From CAYSEW01 sp964430245 (lineage in GTDB: Bacteria > Bacteroidota > Bacteroidia > Flavobacteriales_D > Parvicellaceae): 53,701 nt of DNA. Positions 16,856 through 25,601 of this stretch are shown piece after piece. The stretch is taken from contig CAYSEW010000019.1 of assembly GCA_964430245.1 (NCBI GenBank), positions 1 to 53,701 on the forward strand, read 5' to 3'. Made by a program: the position numbers and the translations under genes. How positions within the stretch are numbered: the first letter of the stretch is position 1; each line of letters starts with the position of its first letter. The notes beneath the pieces were generated by a model that saw only the letters and a program-made list of their open reading frames with translations, was not told the DNA's origin and made no database searches.

Positions 16856-17752
16856 TTAGTTTTTTCTATTGTAGAACCCATAGGTGATTTGTTTAATAAA
16901 GGTACTTGGGAAATTCTCTACATTTTTAAAACCTAGCTTTATATCTCTTCCATCGGAAGGAATGTATGCGGTTTTAAAGATATAATCCCAAATACTTAGA
17001 GATTGCCCAAAATTAATGCCGTTTTTTCTATCCTCTGGTAGTTCGTAGGAGTGATGCCATATGTGCATTTTTGGATTATTGATAATGTATTTTAAAGGTC
17101 CGTAAGTTAAACCAATATTGGAATGGTTGAGATGTCCTATTGCAATAGAGATGTAATAAACAATAAATGCATGTTGAGGGTCAAAATTCCCAATAATCAT
17201 CATGACAATGAATTTTGTAGGCGTGTAAATTACATTTTCCATCCAATGCATTCTAAAATGAGCAGCAAAACCTAATTCTTCTACTGAATGATGTACTTTA
17301 TGGAATCTCCATAAAAACTTGAATTTATGTAAAAGGATATGGGTAAACCATCCAATAAAATCGATCAAAACAAAAAATACGATGAGCTGTGTGATAGGGT
17401 GTAATTGAGAGGTGTCATAGATCACAAAATTATCGAGACCACCTACCATGTCTGAAAGTATTTTTTCGATCACACATGAAAAAGCAAAAAAGATAATGAT
17501 TTTGAATAGGTAGTAGTTGAAGAACATGTAAAATGTGTCGAGCCAGAAATCCTTTCTAAAAACTCCCTGATTTTTTCTCCATGGAAAAACAATCTCAAGC
17601 CCCCAAACTATTAATGAAAGAAGTATTAACCACCAGAAGTAATTGATGTACCATGGAGATACATTAAAGGTAACTTCGTCAATAAAATAATTAAAGAAGT
17701 TTTTGAATTGATCAACAAAGAGCTGGTAATATGCTATTAGAGCTTCACTCAT
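16856..17752 (-). CDS. Sterol desaturase / fatty-acid hydroxylase superfamily protein
   Basis: 298 aa with several TM helices (about 37-54, 75-98, 121-138, 180-205). The di-iron histidine boxes are complete: His138-xxx-His142, His151-xx-His154-His155, and His230-xx-His233-His234. Extra His residues in HFRMHW and GHLNH are typical of the family. Such enzymes hydroxylate or desaturate lipids or sterols in the membrane using oxygen. Start and stop are directly adjacent to the GMC oxidoreductase gene, so the two are translationally linked and may act on the same lipid. Confidence 0.88.
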   Translation of the reverse strand: MSEALIAYYQLFVDQFKNFFNYFIDEVTFNVSPWYINYFWWLILLSLIVWGLEIVFPWRKNQGVFRKDFWLDTFYMFFNYYLFKIIIFFAFSCVIEKILSDMVGGLDNFVIYDTSQLHPITQLIVFFVLIDFIGWFTHILLHKFKFLWRFHKVHHSVEELGFAAHFRMHWMENVIYTPTKFIVMMIIGNFDPQHAFIVYYISIAIGHLNHSNIGLTYGPLKYIINNPKMHIWHHSYELPEDRKNGINFGQSLSIWDYIFKTAYIPSDGRDIKLGFKNVENFPSTFIKQITYGFYNRKN

Positions 17753-19312
17753 TTATTTGTGAGGTATTTGTTCCATGGCTCTTTCTGCAATTGCGGTAAT
17801 GGTCAATGAAGGATTTACTCCTGGATTTGCTGAGATCATTGAACCGTCAATAATCAGCATGTTTTTATAATCAAATACATGGTTATTTTTATCAATTACA
17901 CCTGTATTATTATCTTTTCCCATAACGGCACCACCCAGAATGTGAGCAGTTGAAGGAATTCCAGCCAATGGTTCTAGCGCAAAAACAGTGGCTTTTCCTT
18001 TAAGTATTTTGGAATACCCTATAGCCAGTTTTGCTGCATGGGGAATATAGGTTCTTGGTTTTTTTCCTTCAGAAATTCTAGATGAAAACACGCCTATGCT
18101 GTTTTTTTTGAACATTAATTTACTGTCTAGTGTTTGCATGAATAATAAGGTAGCCGTTCTTTTGGCCCAATCTTTTACAAAGTACAATTTAATATAGGTG
18201 ATGGGCATTTTAAAGAATGCTACAAAGATCTTTCCAACATTTAAAAGTGGGTATTTACCTGTAACAAAGGGAAGGTGGGTGAATCTCCAAAATCCAGACC
18301 CCGATCCATATCTGCAAATTTCTAAATGACTGTTCTTGTCTGTATGTAAGATAGATCCAATGGCTATTCCCTTAGAAACTTCTTTTTCTTTATTTAAATT
18401 GGTAACACTGATCAGGCTTTCGTTATTGGTTCTAATATCTTGCCCCAATCTATCTGAAATATTTTGCAGAGAACCTTTTTTTAATTTTAGTAATAATTTA
18501 ATTGTACCTAATACACCTCCAGAGAAAATAACTCCTTTGGTGGTGACTAACTCCTTCTTTTTAAAGATTCGGGTGCTTGATTTAAAATATACATTGTAAC
18601 CATCAGAACCATTATTGTTGTTGATGGGTTTTACATCAAAAACTTCTTTTTCTGCTAAAATCTCTACACCAAGCTGTTGGGCGAGATAGAGATAATTTTT
18701 ATCCAATGTATTTTTGGCGTTATGTCTGCAGCCAGTCATACAAGCCCCACAGAAATTACACCCTGTTCTGTCAGGCCCCTTTCCATTGAAATAAGGGTCT
18801 TTTACTTTTTTATTGGGGGTGCCAAAAAAAACGGCAACATTGGTGGCGTCAAATTCTTTTTCTCGACCCAATTGTTTGGCTAATTCCTTAAGTGCTTTGT
18901 CGCCATCAAAGAATTGAGGATTTTTGTTAGCTCCTAACATTTTCAATGCAGTTTGATAGTGAGGTTTTAATTCACTTTCCCAATCTTCTAGATTCTTCCA
19001 GCTCCCAGATGTAAAAAAAGGAGTTTTAGGCACTGGTAAAGTATTGGCGTAAACCAGAGAGCCACCGCCAACTCCAACACCTGAAATAACACTGATGTGT
19101 CTAAAAAAACTCATTTTCATGATACCATACCACTTGAGCTTAGGAGCCCAAAGCCATTTTCTGAGATTCCAATTGGTTTTTGGAAAGTCTTTTGCCTTAT
19201 ACCATTTACCTTTTTCAATGACTAATACTTTATATCCCTTTTCAGCCAACCTTAAAGCACTTACAGAGCCTCCAAATCCACTTCCAATGATCACATAATC
19301 GTAATTGTTCAT
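17753..19312 (-). CDS. GMC-family FAD oxidoreductase (cholesterol-oxidase-like) with a four-Cys motif
   Basis: 519 aa. The N-terminal FAD-binding motif is VIIGSGFGGSVSAL (7-20) and the GVGVGGGSLVYAN flavin loop lies at 78-90. Cys185, Cys188, Cys191 and Cys195 form a CxxCxxCxxxC motif able to hold an iron-sulfur cluster. The C-terminal GMC signature ends NPSLTITAIAERAM. Relatives oxidise sterols or other alcohols. It is the first gene of a compact minus-strand operon with the hydroxylase, CapA-like and PqqB-like genes, and the order suggests successive hydroxylation and alcohol oxidation of a lipid (inference). Confidence 0.88.
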   Translation of the reverse strand: MNNYDYVIIGSGFGGSVSALRLAEKGYKVLVIEKGKWYKAKDFPKTNWNLRKWLWAPKLKWYGIMKMSFFRHISVISGVGVGGGSLVYANTLPVPKTPFFTSGSWKNLEDWESELKPHYQTALKMLGANKNPQFFDGDKALKELAKQLGREKEFDATNVAVFFGTPNKKVKDPYFNGKGPDRTGCNFCGACMTGCRHNAKNTLDKNYLYLAQQLGVEILAEKEVFDVKPINNNNGSDGYNVYFKSSTRIFKKKELVTTKGVIFSGGVLGTIKLLLKLKKGSLQNISDRLGQDIRTNNESLISVTNLNKEKEVSKGIAIGSILHTDKNSHLEICRYGSGSGFWRFTHLPFVTGKYPLLNVGKIFVAFFKMPITYIKLYFVKDWAKRTATLLFMQTLDSKLMFKKNSIGVFSSRISEGKKPRTYIPHAAKLAIGYSKILKGKATVFALEPLAGIPSTAHILGGAVMGKDNNTGVIDKNNHVFDYKNMLIIDGSMISANPGVNPSLTITAIAERAMEQIPHK

Positions 19313-19430
19313 ATAACTATTTCTATGATAGGTAATATCAAACGTTGAATTTAATAAAATGTAAAATGCAAGGGGTTTTTGTTAAATCTAAATTTTATGT
19401 AGAGAAATGGGTTTTGAATGGGTAAGATGA

Positions 19431-19438
19431 TAATTTTG
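19431..19438 (+). promoter_or_regulatory. -7 promoter box (TAATTTTG) just upstream of the PnuC-type gene
   Basis: TAATTTTG matches TAnnTTTG and is followed by CACCTTT and the ATG at 19446. Transcription would start at or next to the ATG, giving a leaderless or nearly leaderless mRNA. A TTG at 19414-19416 is closer than the usual 17-23-base spacing. Confidence 0.5.
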
Positions 19439-19445
19439 CACCTTT

Positions 19446-20039
19446 ATGGATGCTAGTCAGTTAAATTTTATTTTAGAAATCATTGCAGTAGTTACGGGTG
19501 TTGTGGGGGTTTGGTATGCTAAAAAGGAAAATATTTTAGTATATCCATATGGAATTGTAAGTGTATTGATTTGGGTTTATTTGTGCTGGGAGGGAGATCT
19601 GTTTGGGCAATCTATTGTTAACTTTTTTTACTTTGTAATGAATGTTTTTGGTTGGTATAATTGGTCTAGAAAAAAGGAAGATCAGAGCCATGCAGTAAGG
19701 ATTACTAAAAATAGTGTTAGTCAAAATTTATACACCTTTATTTCTGTTTCTATACTTACTTTAGTTATTTACGTATTATTGTCTGATTATCAGAATATTA
19801 AATCTTTTAATATTGTTATTGGATTAGAATCATTGATTACTGCAATGAATTTTGTTTCTATGTGGCTGATGGCATGGAAAAAACTAGAGAATTGGCTGTT
19901 ATGGATTGTTGCAGATATTATGTGTATTCCTTTGTTTTTTGAGAAAGCATATTACATTAGTGTTGTGCAGTTCATGGTATTTATTGTAATCGCTGTCTTA
20001 GGTTATATTGAATGGAAAAAGCAATTGGTTCGCTCATGA
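19446..20039 (+). CDS. pnuC: PnuC-family vitamin transporter (nicotinamide riboside or thiamin)
   Basis: 197 aa, about seven hydrophobic helices, no signal peptide. Family landmarks are FGWYNWSRKK after the third helix, the W-rich ENWLLWIVADIMCIPLFF and a terminal GYIEWKK. PnuC proteins are facilitators that rely on phosphorylation of the vitamin after entry. Its stop overlaps the start of the kinase-like gene (ATGA), so entry and trapping are translationally coupled. A TPP riboswitch and a TonB receptor follow, which favours the thiamin variant (PnuT), though the riboswitch lies downstream of this gene. Specificity cannot be read from the sequence by eye. Confidence 0.85.
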   Translation: MDASQLNFILEIIAVVTGVVGVWYAKKENILVYPYGIVSVLIWVYLCWEGDLFGQSIVNFFYFVMNVFGWYNWSRKKEDQSHAVRITKNSVSQNLYTFISVSILTLVIYVLLSDYQNIKSFNIVIGLESLITAMNFVSMWLMAWKKLENWLLWIVADIMCIPLFFEKAYYISVVQFMVFIVIAVLGYIEWKKQLVRS

Positions 20040-20545
20040 AAAAGATTGTAGTAACTGGTCCGGAATCTAGTGGTAAAACCACTTTGGTCAATACGATTGA
20101 AAAAAAAATTGGAATTACTGGCGTGCCTGAATTTGCTAGAATTTACATAGATCAATTAGAAAGACCTTATATTAAAGATGATTTGGTAGAGATAGCAAAA
20201 GGGCAACTCAAATTAGAAAAGAAATTCAATAATAAAAATGAAACTATTTTATTATGTGATACGGATTTACTCACTATTAAGATATGGAGTGAATACAAAT
20301 TTGGTTGCTGTGATTCATCAATCAAAAATAAGCTGATGGCTAATTTGCCCGATTATTATGTGCTTACAAGCCCAGATATTCCATGGGAACCAGATCCACA
20401 AAGAGAGAATCCTTATGAGAGGGAGGAGCTATTTAAGATCTATCAAAAAGAAATTATAGCATTAAAAACACCTTTTATATTGGTGGATGGCAATCCAGCT
20501 CAAAGAATGGATCAGTTTTTAAAATTAATGAACGATATCCTATAA
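20036..20545 (+). CDS. NadR-like ATP-binding kinase (ribosylnicotinamide kinase type)
   Basis: 169 aa from the ATG at 20036, which overlaps the preceding stop as ATGA; an upstream ATG at 20012 lies inside the transporter gene. P-loop GPESSGKT at 8-15, then PEFARIYID, DTDLLTIKIWSEYKFG and SPDIPWEPDPQRENP, all as in the kinase domain of NadR. The NadR adenylyltransferase and HTH domains are absent. Known activity of the domain is phosphorylation of nicotinamide riboside. Because of the neighbouring TPP riboswitch and receptor, phosphorylation of thiamin is an alternative. Confidence 0.82.
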   Translation: MKKIVVTGPESSGKTTLVNTIEKKIGITGVPEFARIYIDQLERPYIKDDLVEIAKGQLKLEKKFNNKNETILLCDTDLLTIKIWSEYKFGCCDSSIKNKLMANLPDYYVLTSPDIPWEPDPQRENPYEREELFKIYQKEIIALKTPFILVDGNPAQRMDQFLKLMNDIL

Positions 20546-20565
20546 ATTTTTATAATTTTGACCTT

Positions 20566-20668
20566 GTATTCTCAATGGGGTGCCTTACTGGCTGAGATGA
20601 AACCCAAGTTCTATAAAATTTATAGAATGAGACCTGAACCAGGTAATGCTGGCGTAGGAAAGTGAAAT
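20566..20668 (+). promoter_or_regulatory. TPP (THI-box) riboswitch upstream of the TonB receptor
   Basis: The conserved aptamer parts are present in order: GGGGTGCC (20577-20584), CTGAGA (20592-20597), AACCC, an AU-rich variable hairpin at about 20609-20628, ACCTGAA (20632-20638), GGTAATGC (20642-20649) and GGCGTAGG. It ends about 45 bases before the ATG at 20714. A CCCCA stretch near 20695 could pair with TGGGG in the aptamer's 5' strand as an alternative fold. Control is probably exerted on the receptor gene only. Confidence 0.93.
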
Positions 20669-20713
20669 AACAAAATATGAATATGTGTTTTATTCCCCAA
20701 TAGAGCATGCTTA

Positions 20714-23205
20714 ATGAAAATGAAAATGAAAAAACTAATTGTTAGTCTTTTAATGATATTTCCATTGTTTTTAATTGCTCAAATTGAAAATGATTCGACA
20801 GGTAATGTTTTGATGAAAGCTTCATCAGTGAATGTAATGCAGACATTGGATGAATATGTGGTAAAAGCAACGAGAGTTGATAAGAAATCACCTGTTGCAC
20901 ATGAGAACATTAGAAAAGAGCAACTAGAAAAGATCAATCATGGAGTAGACCTTCCTATTTTATTGGATCAAGCTACTTCTGTTGTTACTACTTCTGATGC
21001 AGGTGCTGGTGTAGGGTATACAGGTATTCGGATCAGGGGGTCGGATGCTACAAGAGTAAATGTGACCATCAATGGTATTCCATTGAACGATGCAGAGTCT
21101 CAAGGAACATTCTGGGTGGATCTACCAGATCTTTCATCTTCTACCAATGATATTCAGATACAAAGAGGGATTGGTACTTCTACTAATGGAGCTGGTGCTT
21201 TTGGTGCCAGTATCAATTTAAATACTATGTCTTCTAGTACCAATAAACCTTATGCAGAAGTTTCAAATAGCTATGGTTCTTTCAACACCTTCAAGCATAC
21301 CTTTAAGCTGGGTTCTGGGATGATCGATGGTAAATGGAACTTTGAAGGTAGGTTGTCTAAATTGACATCTGATGGTTATATAGATAGATCAACTTCAGAC
21401 CTAAGCTCTTATTATGTGTCTGCAGGATATTTTGGAGAAAGATCGATGCTCAAAGCCATTGCATTTTCTGGACATGAACAGACCTTTCAAGCATGGTATG
21501 GAGTTCCTTTAAGCTATATGGACTCTGCAAGAACGTATAATCCATACACTTATGACAATGAAGTAGATAATTACAGACAAGATCATTATCAATTGCATTA
21601 TACAACCAATTTGATCCGAGGTTTAAAGGTAAATGCTGCGTTACATTATACTAGAGGAATTGGTTATTATGAGCAATACAAGGGAATAGGTGAAAATGCA
21701 GGAATTAATTATTATTCTAAGGAGAGCTTAGCGGATTATGGATTGTCTCCTGTTATGGTTACCAACAATGGTGATACTTCTTACATTACAGAAACCGATC
21801 TAATTAGAAGAAGATGGTTGGACAATCATTTTTATGGAGCTATTTTTTCTGCAGAATATCAAACCAATAAATTAAAGCTTATTTTAGGAGGAGGTGCCAA
21901 TCAATATTTAGGAAAACATTTTGGAGAGGTTATTTGGGCAGAGTATGCGAGTGATGGTGCAATAAGACATCCTTATTATGACAATGATGCTACTAAAAAT
22001 GATTTGCATGTTTATGTAAAAGCAAATTACGATCTCAACGATAAGTTAAGGTTTTTTGCAGATTTTCAACAGCGTTTCATTCAGTATGATTTTTTGGGTT
22101 ATGATTATCTTCCACATCCCAATATCCCAGATTCATTTGAACTTGCCAACATACAGCAATCCGCATCTTTAGCATTTTTTAATCCAAAGGCAGGTTTGAA
22201 TTATCAGTTCAATAGAAAGCATGGTGTATATGGTTTTATTGGAGTTGGAAATAAAGAACCCAATAGAGATGATTATACTAATTCCACCCCTGAAAGTAGG
22301 CCGTTACATGAACAGATGACTGACATTGAAATGGGGTATAGATTCAAGGCTAATAATATGTTTGCTAATATAAACCTCTACAATATGGATTATAAAAATC
22401 AGCTAATCATTACAGGAGAATTAAATGATGTGGGTGCTGCTATTAGAACCAATGTTGAAGATAGCTATAGAAGAGGGATTGAGGTTTCATCTGGATATAG
22501 GGTCTTGAAAAATCTAGAGTTGAGATTCAATGCTACATTGAGCCAGAACAAAATCGCAGAATTTCATGAATTTAAAGATGACTGGGATACCTGGGGACAA
22601 ATAGATTCTGTATTCACCAACACAGATATTGCTTTTTCCCCCAATATTATTTTTGGTAGTCAGCTTATTTATCAACCCATTAAATCCGATAAATATGGGA
22701 ATGTAGAAATGGCTTATATTACTAAATATGTTGGTAATCAATACATTGATAATACTTCCAATCAGTATGCAATGCTCGATGGATATACAGTACATGATCT
22801 AAGGATCAATTATACTTTAAAGGATAAGTGTTTTAAAGAATTGATCATTAGTGGATGGGTAAGGAATTTGTTAAACGAAACTTATATATCTAATGCATGG
22901 ATCTATAAATTCAGATCGGTTGGTTATGACCCCACTTCAGATGATCCTTACGCCAATGCAGAAGGGCAGGGAACAGGGATGTATAATTCTATTGGAGCCT
23001 TTCCTCAAGCNNNNNNNNNNNNNNNNNNNNNNNNNNNNNNNNNNNNNNNNNNNNNNNNNNNNNNNNNNNNNNNNNNNNNNNNNNNNNNNNNNNNNNNNNN
23101 NNNNNNNNNNATGCAGAAGGGCAGGGAACAGGGATGTATAATTCTATTGGAGCCTTTCCTCAAGCTCGAAGACACTTCTTTATAGGAATGACCCTTAAAT
23201 TTTAA
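20714..23205 (+). CDS. TonB-dependent outer-membrane receptor under TPP control, interrupted by a spurious 100-N gap
   Basis: Collapsing the gap at 23011-23110 together with one copy of the flanking 55-base repeat gives 778 aa ending in PQARRHFFIGMTLKF, a normal receptor C-terminus. A signal peptide precedes the TonB-box-like TLDEYVVKATR. The plug includes ILLDQATSVVTT, GIRIRGSDATRVNVTINGIP and the IQIQRGIGTSTNGAGAFG end. The remainder is a 22-strand barrel. There is no carboxypeptidase-like N-terminal domain. The TPP riboswitch points to thiamin or a thiamin precursor as substrate. The first three Met codons (20714, 20720, 20726) are in frame. The end overlaps the convergent gene by four bases. 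Confidence 0.88.
22956..23165. other. Assembly gap (100 N) flanked by an exact 55-bp direct repeat
   Basis: Ns fill exactly 23011-23110. Bases 22956-23010 and 23111-23165 are identical. Removing the Ns plus one copy (155 bases) makes the receptor gene length divisible by three and produces a typical C-terminus. It is an unmerged contig overlap and not a biological repeat. Confidence 0.92.
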
Positions 23206-24497
23206 TTGAGTACTAATTCCTGATCCATTAAGTTGGTTAATTGAATAGAATTTAGTGCTGTTGTAAGATCATTGATGATATCATCTGCATTTTCAACACC
23301 TATAGATAACCTTACCATTTTATCGGTTATTTGTAGAGCATCTCTGTGCTGTTGATCAACTCCAGCATGTGTCATCGTATAGGGGTGCTGAGCCAGACTT
23401 TCTGTACTACCCAAGCTAACAGCTAATTTTATAAGCTGAAGGTTATTTAAGAATTCAAAGGCTTGTTTTTCACCACCTTTTATATCAAAAGAAACCATGG
23501 CTCCTGGTCCTGAGCATTGGTTTTTGTAAATGGAATATTCAGAGGTTCCTTCTTCTAAATGTCCTAGATAATACACTTTTTCAACATGTTCTTGCTGTTT
23601 AAGGAAGTCAGCTACTTTTTGAGCATTTTCTGCCTGCTTGTCCATTCTTAATTTAAGTGTTTCCAGACTTCTTAGTAGTAGCCAAGCAGTATAAGGGCTA
23701 ATCATGTTTCCTAAAAAGGTTCTAAGTGTTTTAACCCTGTTCATGATTTCTTTATTACCAAGTACTGCGCCAGCAATAACATCACTATGTCCGCCTATGT
23801 ATTTAGTAGCAGAATAAATAACAATATCTGCTCCCAGTTGTAAAGGATGCTGCCATATGGGACCCATATAGGTGTTGTCTACTGCCATTAAGATATTATT
23901 ATTGTATTTTTTACTGTAATGACCTACAACTTTCTTTTTAAGGCCTTCAATATCAAATAAATGATTCGTTGGGTTGGCAGGTGTTTCCAGGTAGATCATA
24001 GAAAGCTTATCAGCTAATCCAGTGTTGTCAATTGCTTTGATTATTTCTTTTGAAGTCTGACCAGGCGTGATCCCCAATGTATGTACACCAATTTTATTTA
24101 AAAAATGCTGAATAAAATGATCAGTTCCACCATAAGTAGGATTACTATATACCAATAGATCACCTGGGTTAAGGAATTCTAAAAGCACTGTGCTTATAGC
24201 AGACATACCACTTTCAAATACAGCACAATCATCTGCCTTGTCCCAAAGACAAAGTCTATTTTCCAAAATCTCAAGATTGGGATTGTTGATACGGCTATAA
24301 ATCAGCCCCAGCTCTTCCATGGGCTTTTTATCCCTAATTCCATAGGCGACCTCAAAGAATGACTTACCTTCTTCTGCAGTTTTAAAAACAAAAGTAGAAG
24401 TTTGAAATACTGGACATTTAACGGCTCCTTCTGACAGCTCAGGATCATAGCCATGAGACATCATTAAGCTTTCTGGGTGCATTTTATCTTTATTCAT
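23202..24497 (-). CDS. PLP-dependent Cys/Met metabolism enzyme (methionine gamma-lyase / cystathionine gamma-synthase type)
   Basis: 431 aa, the usual length for the family. YSRINNPN (67-74) contacts the cofactor phosphate, VDNTY (206-210) holds the PLP-binding Asp207, and SATKYIGGHSD contains the Schiff-base Lys232. The C-terminal part has the family's S(L)GSTESLAQHP and HAGVDQQHRDALQI. The enzyme handles sulfur amino acids; whether it cleaves methionine or forms cystathionine cannot be decided by eye. It diverges from an Lrp-type gene, a pairing that suggests amino-acid-responsive control. A -7 box directly precedes the ATG at 24497; Met6 or Met12 are alternative starts. Confidence 0.88.
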   Translation of the reverse strand: MNKDKMHPESLMMSHGYDPELSEGAVKCPVFQTSTFVFKTAEEGKSFFEVAYGIRDKKPMEELGLIYSRINNPNLEILENRLCLWDKADDCAVFESGMSAISTVLLEFLNPGDLLVYSNPTYGGTDHFIQHFLNKIGVHTLGITPGQTSKEIIKAIDNTGLADKLSMIYLETPANPTNHLFDIEGLKKKVVGHYSKKYNNNILMAVDNTYMGPIWQHPLQLGADIVIYSATKYIGGHSDVIAGAVLGNKEIMNRVKTLRTFLGNMISPYTAWLLLRSLETLKLRMDKQAENAQKVADFLKQQEHVEKVYYLGHLEEGTSEYSIYKNQCSGPGAMVSFDIKGGEKQAFEFLNNLQLIKLAVSLGSTESLAQHPYTMTHAGVDQQHRDALQITDKMVRLSIGVENADDIINDLTTALNSIQLTNLMDQELVLN

Positions 24498-24501
24498 GCT
24501 A

Positions 24502-24509
24502 CAAAGATA
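24502..24509 (-). promoter_or_regulatory. -7 promoter box (TATCTTTG) at the start of the PLP-enzyme gene
   Basis: On the minus strand TATCTTTG is followed by TAGC and the ATG at 24497. Transcription would begin at the start codon, so either the mRNA is leaderless or translation begins at Met6/Met12. The 142-bp spacer to the Lrp gene also holds AT-rich palindromic DNA suited to Lrp binding. Confidence 0.5.
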
Positions 24510-24639
24510 TCCAATAAAGAAATAAGTTCTTTTATATATTCTTAAATTAGAAATATAATCTTAATTTGTGTTTATATAAAGAAAAAACTACTTTTATGAC
24601 GTGTTTTTAACTAATAAATAAGAAAATTAATCTAAAGTT

Positions 24640-25101
24640 ATGATCGACTCAACCGATAAATTAATACTAGCCCTACTTCAAAATGATGGGAAAATTACAT
24701 TTAAAGAGATTGCCAGTCAATTGAATTTAACAACAACACCAGTATATGAACGAATAAAAAGGCTAGAAAGAGAAGGGTATATTAAATCCTACAAAGCCAT
24801 TCTGGACAGAAAAAAAATTGGATTAAACTTATTGGCATTTTGTAATATTTCTTTAAAAGAGCATCAGGCTGCTTATTTAGTTCAGTTCGAGAAAGATATA
24901 AAGGATTTTAATGAAGTAATTGCCTGTTATCACATAGCAGGAATGTACGATTACCTTATTAAAATTTCTGTAGAAGACATGGATGTCTATCAATATTTTA
25001 TTGCCAATAAGCTGGCCAATATCAAGAATATAGCTAGGGTGCAAAGCTCGTTTGTAATGACTGAGGTGAAATCAGCTGTTGATCTTCCATTGGGTAAATA
25101 A
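24640..25101 (+). CDS. Lrp/AsnC-family transcriptional regulator
   Basis: 153 aa. N-terminal winged helix-turn-helix (about 4-55, LLQNDGKITFKEIASQLNLT and TPVYERIKRLEREGYI), then the effector-binding domain (about 65-140) with VIACYHIAGMYDYLIKI as in Lrp. Such proteins sense amino acids as octamers. Divergent placement next to the methionine/cystathionine enzyme suggests it regulates that gene and itself from the shared spacer (inference). Confidence 0.93.
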   Translation: MIDSTDKLILALLQNDGKITFKEIASQLNLTTTPVYERIKRLEREGYIKSYKAILDRKKIGLNLLAFCNISLKEHQAAYLVQFEKDIKDFNEVIACYHIAGMYDYLIKISVEDMDVYQYFIANKLANIKNIARVQSSFVMTEVKSAVDLPLGK

Positions 25102-25102
25102 A

Positions 25103-25119
25103 CCCTCTTGGCTCCACGA
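25103..25119 (+). repeat. Degenerate tRNA/tmRNA-3'-end-like repeat
   Basis: CCCTCTTGGCTCCACGA resembles the repeats at 25571-25588 and 26227-26244 (CCCTCCGGCTCCAC) but is diverged. It lies directly after the Lrp stop codon and before the end of the minus-strand gene at 25139. Confidence 0.3.
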
Positions 25120-25138
25120 TTTGATTTATGGAAGTTTT

Positions 25139-25498
25139 TTATTTGTGAAAATCTGGATTTATAGGCTCAACTAGATCGATCGGAGCATTTGATGGAAATG
25201 GTTTACTAAACTTCGGAGGATCATTATCTGGCATGGGAATAGTTATTGATTTCGAAGGAGTATATGTTTTATAATTAAGATTTTTAGTAGTTACAGATAA
25301 TCCAGGAGTTTTAGGAGCTATAGATTTTGGTGAGTTAGTAGGTATTGTAATTGGAGTGTAATTAGGAGTAATAGAAGGTTTATAAATAGGATTTATTTCA
25401 GGTTTAATTTTCTTTTTGTTAGCATTATAATTTTTAAAACCTATAATAGCACATATTGATAAAACAGATATCCATTTCCAATTTTTAATTTCAGACAT
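25139..25498 (-). CDS. Hypothetical membrane-anchored Pro/Thr/Lys-rich protein
   Basis: 119 aa. One N-terminal hydrophobic helix (about 8-22) is followed by a low-complexity region dominated by Pro, Thr, Ser, Lys and Asn (TPNYTPITIPTNSPKS), which should be extended. It could span the periplasm in the manner of TonB-like linkers, but it has no TonB C-terminal domain. No family recognised. Confidence 0.6.
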   Translation of the reverse strand: MSEIKNWKWISVLSICAIIGFKNYNANKKKIKPEINPIYKPSITPNYTPITIPTNSPKSIAPKTPGLSVTTKNLNYKTYTPSKSITIPMPDNDPPKFSKPFPSNAPIDLVEPINPDFHK

Positions 25499-25570
25499 TC
25501 TATCTAAAATAGAAAACTTAATTGTTTATTACAATTATTTTCATCAAATCTCTCAAGAAGGTGTTCGAGA

Positions 25571-25588
25571 TCTGTCCCTCCGGCTCCA
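25571..25588 (+). repeat. tRNA/tmRNA-3'-end-like direct repeat, copy 1
   Basis: TCTGTCCCTCCGGCTCCA differs from 26227-26244 at one of 18 positions. The last 13 bases read like a T-stem strand, acceptor strand (CGGCTCC) and discriminator A. It lies just 3' of the minus-strand gene ending at 25602. The distance from TTCGA (25564-25568) is five bases too long for a normal T-arm, so this is not an intact RNA gene. Confidence 0.5.
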
Positions 25589-25601
25589 CCTAGTTATTCA
25601 T

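Noticed and set aside
16849..16881. Longer CapA-like start at 16881
   Set aside because: It would overlap the upstream gene by 26 bases and put polar residues before the signal sequence; the ATG at 16848 is better.
22956..23165. 55-bp direct repeat as a biological tandem duplication
   Set aside because: It abuts a 100-N gap on both sides and its collapse restores the reading frame, so it is an assembly artefact.
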